Position numbers and translations under genes: made by a program. Shown in pieces: positions 27,897 to 32,614 of a DNA stretch of 32,614 nucleotides (position 1 is its first letter; each line of letters begins with the position of its first letter). The notes below the pieces were generated by a model. The model did no database searches. It was not told the DNA's origin and worked only from the letters and a program-made list of their open reading frames with translations. This stretch comes from Myxococcales bacterium (GTDB lineage: Bacteria > Myxococcota_A > Polyangia > Nannocystales > Nannocystaceae). Where the stretch lies: positions 1-32,614 of the forward strand of contig JACKDV010000041.1 in assembly GCA_020633315.1 (NCBI GenBank), written 5' to 3'.

Positions 27897-29117
27897 GACC
27901 AGGCGCGGGTCCACGTTGCCGCCGGAGAGGATCACACCGATCCGGCGCGGGGGTTCCGAGCGGCCGCGCTGGGCCATCGCGGCGATGAGCTGGCCGCCCA
28001 GCGCGATCGCCAGGGCCGCCGCGCCCGAGGGCTCGACCAGCACCTTGCCGTGGACGAGCAGGCGCACCAGGGCGTCGCCGAGCTGGGCGTCGTCGACCCG
28101 GAACGAGCCCTTCACGTGGCGGCGGGCGATCTCGAGGTTGAGCTCGCCCACCATGGTGGGCTTGAGGCCATCGGCCAGGGTGGGACCGGGAGGCACGGGC
28201 ACGCGGTGGCCGACCTCGAGGCTGCGGGCCATCGCATCGCAGCCGTGGGGCTCCACGCTGTAGACCTCGGCGCCGGTGGGGGCGGCCGCGATGCAGGCGC
28301 CCGCGATCAGGCCACCGCCGCCCACGGGGACCAGCAGGGCGTCGAGGTGCTCGCCGCCCGTGCGCTCGGCCACCTCGTCGCACAGCTCGAGGGTGGCGGT
28401 GCCGGCTCCCGCCACGATCTGCGGGTGGTCGAAGGGCTGGATCACCGCGGCGCCGGACTTCTCCGCGAGCTCCAGTGCCACCGTGCGGCGCTCGTCGGAG
28501 GTGGTGCCCGCGAAGATCACCTCGCCGCCCAACGCTCGCACGCCGGCCACCTTGATCCGCGGGGCGTCGGTGGGCATCACGATCGTGGCCGCGCAGCCGT
28601 AGCTGCGGGCAGCCAGGGCGACCGCCTGGGCGTGGTTGCCCGAGCTGAAGGTGATCACCCCGCGGGCGCGCTCGGCCTCGCTCAGGTGCCCCACCGCGTG
28701 CATGGCCCCGCGGGCCTTGAAGGCACCGATGCGCTGGAGGTTCTCGGCCTTGAGCCACAGCTCCGCGCCGGCGAGGGCGTCGAGGGCCTCGACGCGCAGC
28801 ACGGGGGTCCGGTGCACGCGGCCGGCGATCCGCTCGGCGGCGGCACGCACGTCGTCGACGCTGGGGAGCTCGGTCATGGGCAGGGAACGGTAGCAGAGTC
28901 GTGCTCCGCGTGGTCGCCGATCCTCGGGCCGCAGCACTTCCGCGTCGGCGCCAGCCTCGGTGAGCACTCGCGTTGCCTCCTCGGCGTCGAGGCGGTTGGC
29001 GCTGGACAGCAGCTCCGCGGGCAGGTCGTCGAGGACGGCTCGGGCCTCGCTCAGGCCGATGCCCATCACCCCTCGGATCGCTCGCAGGTCTCTACACGAT
29101 CGGGTCCCGACCGCCAC
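27861..29117 (-). CDS. PLP-dependent threonine/serine dehydratase with N-terminal L7/L12-CTD-like domain
   Basis: 418 aa as called. Residues ~9-63 (CRDLRAIRGVMGIGLSEAR, then DAEEATRVLTEAGADAEV) match the ribosomal protein L7/L12 C-terminal fold motif (AIRGxxGLGLxEAK...EEAxxxLxEAGA). An 18-residue linker leads to a fold-type II PLP enzyme: Lys134 in AFKARGA binds the cofactor, SSGNHAQ and PVGGGGLIAG hold its phosphate. It deaminates threonine (or serine) to the 2-oxo acid; there is no C-terminal ACT domain, so it resembles the short catabolic form. The core alone would start at ATG 28877 (338 aa) but has no ribosome-binding site there. GTG 29117 has AGGTGAT upstream and no stop intervenes. The core call is firm; the extension is inferred. 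It is first of an operon with the lipoprotein and orn. Confidence 0.85.
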   Translation of the reverse strand: MAVGTRSCRDLRAIRGVMGIGLSEARAVLDDLPAELLSSANRLDAEEATRVLTEAGADAEVLRPEDRRPRGARLCYRSLPMTELPSVDDVRAAAERIAGRVHRTPVLRVEALDALAGAELWLKAENLQRIGAFKARGAMHAVGHLSEAERARGVITFSSGNHAQAVALAARSYGCAATIVMPTDAPRIKVAGVRALGGEVIFAGTTSDERRTVALELAEKSGAAVIQPFDHPQIVAGAGTATLELCDEVAERTGGEHLDALLVPVGGGGLIAGACIAAAPTGAEVYSVEPHGCDAMARSLEVGHRVPVPPGPTLADGLKPTMVGELNLEIARRHVKGSFRVDDAQLGDALVRLLVHGKVLVEPSGAAALAIALGGQLIAAMAQRGRSEPPRRIGVILSGGNVDPRLVARLLAEHPEPV

Positions 29118-29120
29118 GGG

Positions 29121-29127
29121 ATCACCT
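29121..29127 (-). promoter_or_regulatory. Ribosome-binding site for the extended dehydratase start
   Basis: Minus strand AGGTGAT (29127-29121) lies three bases before GTG 29117. It favours translation from 29117, which includes the L7/L12-like domain, over ATG 28877, which has none. Confidence 0.45.
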
Positions 29128-29236
29128 GGTGCTCGCCCGAGGACTCTCTGCACCCCTCGTACGCGCACCGACCAGGCCAGTCGGCGGGATCATCGCGGAG
29201 ACATCCATGGCGACCACCGGTGGGACCCAATCGAGG

Positions 29237-29266
29237 TTGGACTCGGTCGAATGGAGCAACCAAAAT
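29237..29266 (+). promoter_or_regulatory. Weak candidate promoter of the Ser/Thr kinase gene
   Basis: TTGGAC (29237-29242) and CAAAAT (29261-29266) are 18 bases apart and resemble -35 and -10 boxes, in a local dip of GC content just before the kinase start. Matches are partial. Confidence 0.25.
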
Positions 29267-29286
29267 TCGGGCTCGCGACACTACCC

Positions 29287-29292
29287 GGAGGG
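29287..29292 (+). promoter_or_regulatory. Ribosome-binding site for the kinase start at 29300
   Basis: GGAGGG lies seven bases before ATG 29300, the best Shine-Dalgarno sequence in this stretch. An in-frame ATG at 29207 also has GGAG six bases upstream. The intervening codons read as non-coding in composition, so 29300 is preferred. Confidence 0.5.
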
Positions 29293-29299
29293 CCAATCG

Positions 29300-32200
29300 A
29301 TGACGTCCATTCCTCCTCCCCTCGACTCGGCCGGAGGCTCGAGCAACGCTGCCTCGCCGACGCGTCGGCCAACGAGCGACGAGTGGCCGATCGGGGCCAT
29401 GATCGGAGATCTTCGTGCGGGCTATGCCAGGGGGGTCGAAGCCGGCTGGGACAGGCAGTCCGTCATGGCCGAGCTCTTCTCGCAGGTGCAGGTCCCGCGG
29501 AGGATCGGTCGTTTCGAGATCACCGAGCCCAAGCCCATCGGGAGCGGTGGCATGGGGAAGGTCTTCGAGGGGTACGACGCTCGACTCCACCGTCGGGTCG
29601 CGATCAAGCTCTTGGAGCGCAGCTGCGGGCTCGGCGAGGAACGCTTCGCTCGTGAGGCACGGGCGCTCGCGAGGCTGTCGCATCCCAACATCGTGCAGGT
29701 CCACGAGGTGGGACAGCACGAGGAGGCGATGTTCATCGCGATGGAGTACGTGGAGGGACAGACTCTGCGCGAGTGGGCAGCCGAAGGCCGTTCGTGGGCC
29801 GAGGTGTTGCGTACCTACATAGAAGCGGGGAGTGGCCTCGCCGCAGCTCATGCGGCCGGCATGGTTCACCGCGATTTCAAGCCCGACAACGCGATGGTGG
29901 GAGTCGACGGACGGGTGCGGGTGCTCGACTTCGGCCTCGTCCGATCGACACCGACCTCCGCAGAAGGTGATGTCACCTCCCGGGGAGGAGCGTCCGAGCG
30001 CGTCGAAGGCAGGGGACGAGCGGTCGAGTCGCTGACGGCCACGGGAAGCGTGCTCGGCACGGTGCCGTACATGGCGCCGGAGCAGCATCAGGGGCGCGAG
30101 GTGACTCCGGCGTCCGATCAGTACGCATTCTGTGTTTCGGTGTACGAGGCGCTGTATGGCACGCGGCCGTTCGGAGGAGAGACTCGGTTCGCGGTCTACG
30201 ACGCGATCGTCCAGCGCAGCTGGCAGAGACCTACTAGGGAGATCCGGGTCCCGCGGCGGAGCATCGCTGCAATCCGAAGAGGCCTGGCCGTCGAGCCCGA
30301 GCACCGCTGGCCCTCCATGGACGCCTTGCTCGCGGAGCTCCAGGCCGCGTTCCGTATCAAGCGACTTCGGCTATTGGGGGCCGGGGCGCTGCTTGGAGCA
30401 CTGCCGGCAGTGGGCGCGTTGTGGGTTGGCGCCGAGGGCGAAGATGCTCCGTGTGCGAGCTTCGAGGAGCGGGCGGGCGGGGTTCTCCCGAGCGTATGGG
30501 ATTCCGAGCGAAAGACCGCAATCGCCGAGGCCTTCGACTCCAGTGGTGTCCCCTTCGCGGAGTCGAGCTGGTCGGCGGTCGAGGCAGGGATCGGACGTTG
30601 GGTCCAGCGTCTCGCTCGGCAACGGCTCGATGTCTGTGAAGCGCATCACCTGCGACATGAGCAGTCGGCCGAGGCCATGGACTTGCGGATGGCTTGCCTC
30701 GATCGCCAGCAAGCCGAGCTGCAGGCCATGGTGGAAGTCCTGGCCTCGGCGGAAGCCGAGGTCGTTCTTCGAGCGCCCGAGGCGATCCTCGAGCTGCCGC
30801 GAGTGGAGGACTGTGTTGACGTCGAGCGGCTGCGAGAGCGGGTCTCCGGCCCCGACGAGCTCGTGGCCGCAGAGGTCCACGAGGCGCGAGAATCCATCGA
30901 TCGGGCGCGTGCGATGCTGTGGGCAGGTCGCTACCGGGAGGGGCTCGCGGTGGCGCGGCAGGCCCTCGGTCGCGCAGAGCGAGCCAGGTACCGACCCGCT
31001 GCGTCGGAGGCACGGTTGGTGCTGGGGCAGCTGGAGATCGGGGCCGGTGCGATTGCCGAAGGAGTAGTGACTCTCGAGCGTAGCGCTCGCGATGCCCTGC
31101 GGGATCGCTACGACGAGGTTGCAGCCGAGGCGTGGGCCCGACTTGCTCGATATGCGTCCGGGATGCATGCGCTCGAGGCCGGTCGTCGGTGGCTGCTCGA
31201 TGCCGAAGTGCTCTACGAGCGTCTGGGTCGTGGGGACGAGGACGAGGTCGTCATCGGCTTGAAGTGGAGCGAAGCCAATCTCGCGCGACAACAGGGCGAG
31301 CTATCCGATGCGGAACATGGCCTCGACATCGTAGTGGAGGCCCATCGGCGTCGGCTCGCAGGAGACGAGGGAGATCCTCGGGCTGTGCTCATGCTCGCGC
31401 TGGCGATCGACGATCTGGCCAATGTGGTGCACGAGCGAGGGCGCTACGAAGAAGCCGTCGCGCTCCACGCCGAGGGGCTCGCTCTCCATCGTGCCGTGCT
31501 GGGTGAGCACCACCCGAGGACGGGAAGGAGCGAGTACAGTCTGGCGGCAGCCTTGCGAGACGCGGGACGACCGCAGGATGCCCTACGACACTTCGACCGT
31601 GCGTTGGTGGCCTTGGGTCCTGAGCCCTCCGTCGACGCCGGACGCACCCATCGTGCCATCGCCGGGGTGCACCACGATCAGGGACGCCTGGACGAGGCCA
31701 CCGAGCATACCCGGCGAGCCCAGCAGATCCTCGCGGCCGTGCTGCCGCCGGATGATCCCGAGCAAGCCGGAGTGTGGGACGCCCTGGGGGTGCTGGCTCA
31801 TGGTCGAGGCCAGCTCGAGGAGTCGGTCGCGGCCTACCGGCAAGCGCTGTCGATCCTGGAGCGGGTCTATGGACCGGGGCACGCCCAGCTCGGACAGACG
31901 AGCTCCAACCTCGGCGAGAGCCTGGTGGCTCTCGGCCGCTTCGAGGAGGCCCTGCCGCTGTTCGACCTGGCGGACCGCCTGCTCGTGCGCGATCGGGGGC
32001 ACGACGATCCGGATCGACTCTACCCTCTCAAGGGGCGAGGGCTCGCGCTGCTGGGGCTTGGTCGTCAGGAGCCTGCGGCGGAGGCCTTGGGTGATGCCAG
32101 AGAGCTGTGTCCGCCCACCACGCCCACCGAGTGCGGAGAGATCGCGCTGGGGCTCTCACTTGCCGTGACTCGTCGCGATCGCGATCAAGCGCGCGAATTG

Positions 32201-32308
32201 GCGGCGGAGGCTCGTCGGCTGCTCTCGGACGAGGCGGGCCGAGCTCGGATGAGCGTCTTGTTGAGCGCGCTGGGAGACGCGGCGGAAGTGTTCGATGAGC
32301 TTCGTTGA
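29300..32308 (+). CDS. Hanks-type Ser/Thr protein kinase with membrane segment and TPRs
   Basis: 1002 aa. The kinase domain is at about 70-345: glycine loop GSGGMGKVFEG, Lys103 in AIKLL, catalytic HRDFKPDN (Asp192) and DFG at 210-212. A long activation segment rich in Gly/Ser/Arg is followed by YMAPEQ. A hydrophobic stretch (about 354-376) anchors it, and the C-terminal half outside the membrane has a helical part and then TPR-like pairs to the end (for example GRYEEAVALHAEG, GRFEEALPLFDLA). This is a common myxobacterial architecture: a membrane receptor kinase that phosphorylates Ser/Thr in the cytoplasm. Substrates are unknown, but the FHA-domain regulator at 20361 shows that phosphothreonine readers are present. 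Third-position GC looks lower than in neighbours. It is divergent from the dehydratase gene and 16 bases before the next gene. Confidence 0.9.
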   Translation: MTSIPPPLDSAGGSSNAASPTRRPTSDEWPIGAMIGDLRAGYARGVEAGWDRQSVMAELFSQVQVPRRIGRFEITEPKPIGSGGMGKVFEGYDARLHRRVAIKLLERSCGLGEERFAREARALARLSHPNIVQVHEVGQHEEAMFIAMEYVEGQTLREWAAEGRSWAEVLRTYIEAGSGLAAAHAAGMVHRDFKPDNAMVGVDGRVRVLDFGLVRSTPTSAEGDVTSRGGASERVEGRGRAVESLTATGSVLGTVPYMAPEQHQGREVTPASDQYAFCVSVYEALYGTRPFGGETRFAVYDAIVQRSWQRPTREIRVPRRSIAAIRRGLAVEPEHRWPSMDALLAELQAAFRIKRLRLLGAGALLGALPAVGALWVGAEGEDAPCASFEERAGGVLPSVWDSERKTAIAEAFDSSGVPFAESSWSAVEAGIGRWVQRLARQRLDVCEAHHLRHEQSAEAMDLRMACLDRQQAELQAMVEVLASAEAEVVLRAPEAILELPRVEDCVDVERLRERVSGPDELVAAEVHEARESIDRARAMLWAGRYREGLAVARQALGRAERARYRPAASEARLVLGQLEIGAGAIAEGVVTLERSARDALRDRYDEVAAEAWARLARYASGMHALEAGRRWLLDAEVLYERLGRGDEDEVVIGLKWSEANLARQQGELSDAEHGLDIVVEAHRRRLAGDEGDPRAVLMLALAIDDLANVVHERGRYEEAVALHAEGLALHRAVLGEHHPRTGRSEYSLAAALRDAGRPQDALRHFDRALVALGPEPSVDAGRTHRAIAGVHHDQGRLDEATEHTRRAQQILAAVLPPDDPEQAGVWDALGVLAHGRGQLEESVAAYRQALSILERVYGPGHAQLGQTSSNLGESLVALGRFEEALPLFDLADRLLVRDRGHDDPDRLYPLKGRGLALLGLGRQEPAAEALGDARELCPPTTPTECGEIALGLSLAVTRRDRDQARELAAEARRLLSDEAGRARMSVLLSALGDAAEVFDELR

Positions 32309-32324
32309 GCACAGGAGAGGATGG

Positions 32325-32614
32325 ATGACGATGCCGTTCGGTCGGAAACTTGGGATGGAAGTGAGCTCGAGGGTCGCCGTGGTGGGGCTCGTGGTGCTGG
32401 CGCTCGACACCTCGTGCAATCCAAGGCGCGAGCACACCGAAGTGACGCAGGGAGGGCAGGGGCCGCAGGCTGACCGCGAAAGCAAGGTCCCGAGCTGCAG
32501 GCTGGATCCGCCTGGTGATGGCTCGGAGTGTATCCTGCCCCGGTCTTGCGTTGGAGTCCCCGGGTACTGCTTCGTGCTGAAGGAGGAACACAGACCGGGC
32601 AGCGCCACCGAGGC
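32325..32614 (+). CDS. Start of an exported protein, cut by the window edge
   Basis: The frame from ATG 32325 stays open to the last base (96 codons seen, 3' end missing). AGGAG at 32313-32317 is seven bases upstream. A basic N-terminus (MPFGRKLG), a hydrophobic stretch (VAVVGLVVLAL) and DTSC near residue 31 resemble a lipoprotein signal, though Asp at -3 is unusual. After it, four cysteines are seen (CRLD, CILPRSC, YCFV), spaced like the Cys-rich start of many myxobacterial secreted proteins. It follows the kinase by 16 bases and is probably co-transcribed. ATG 32321 is out of this frame. No function can be assigned. Confidence 0.6.
   Translation, partial: MTMPFGRKLGMEVSSRVAVVGLVVLALDTSCNPRREHTEVTQGGQGPQADRESKVPSCRLDPPGDGSECILPRSCVGVPGYCFVLKEEHRPGSATE

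Overview
The window is very GC-rich and densely coded. It looks like chromosome from a predatory or gliding myxobacterium (Myxococcota), most like the Nannocystales. The evidence is: a Hanks-type Ser/Thr kinase fused to a membrane segment and TPRs; a zinc-ribbon/Pro-rich/TPR membrane protein; several lipoproteins with Thr/Gly/Pro linkers (one vWA, one EGF/Gly-rich); an S46 peptidase with a MYXO-CTERM-like tail; and two FHA/AAA+/Fis-type regulators in tandem. No phage, insertion sequence, CRISPR array or rRNA was seen, and no gene-free gap exceeds 300 bases.

Layout. 1-5408: tRNA-Ser(UGA) at the left edge, a divergent AraC regulator/SDR oxidoreductase pair with a palindrome between them, and a 1198-aa zinc-ribbon/TPR protein. 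5520-8135: an HD-domain phosphohydrolase, then a two-gene winged-helix/nucleotidyltransferase (AbiEii-like) toxin-antitoxin-type module. That module has a 22-bp near-palindrome in front and a frameshift in the nucleotidyltransferase. 8219-10577: a co-directional run of an unknown protein, a DTW-domain tRNA-modifying enzyme and a MurJ-like flippase, the last two translationally coupled. 10868-14150: small ZU5-like lipoprotein, second SDR, secreted beta-propeller lipoprotein. 14156-17598 (minus): three exported proteins in a row (alpha/beta hydrolase, vWA lipoprotein, EGF + glycine-rich lipoprotein).

17688-20186: an unrecognised 832-aa cytoplasmic-looking protein, possibly with a papain/transglutaminase-like core. 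20361-22841: two AAA+/Fis regulators that both lack the sigma54-contacting GAFTGA loop. Between them lies an excellent -24/-12 promoter match preceded by two 16-bp inverted repeats at enhancer distance. 22863-25256: S46 dipeptidyl-peptidase. 25328-25909: AMMECR1-domain protein. 25994-29117 (minus): an apparent operon of a PLP threonine/serine dehydratase, a lipoprotein and oligoribonuclease. The dehydratase frame runs upstream without a stop into a ribosomal protein L7/L12 C-terminal-like domain behind its own ribosome-binding site. 29300-32614: Ser/Thr kinase-TPR protein and the start of a following exported protein cut by the window edge.

The observations I rate highest are the L7/L12-like/dehydratase fusion, the sigma54 promoter with paired inverted repeats next to GAFTGA-less AAA+ regulators, the unassigned 832-aa protein, and the frameshifted toxin-antitoxin-like module with its operator-like palindrome.
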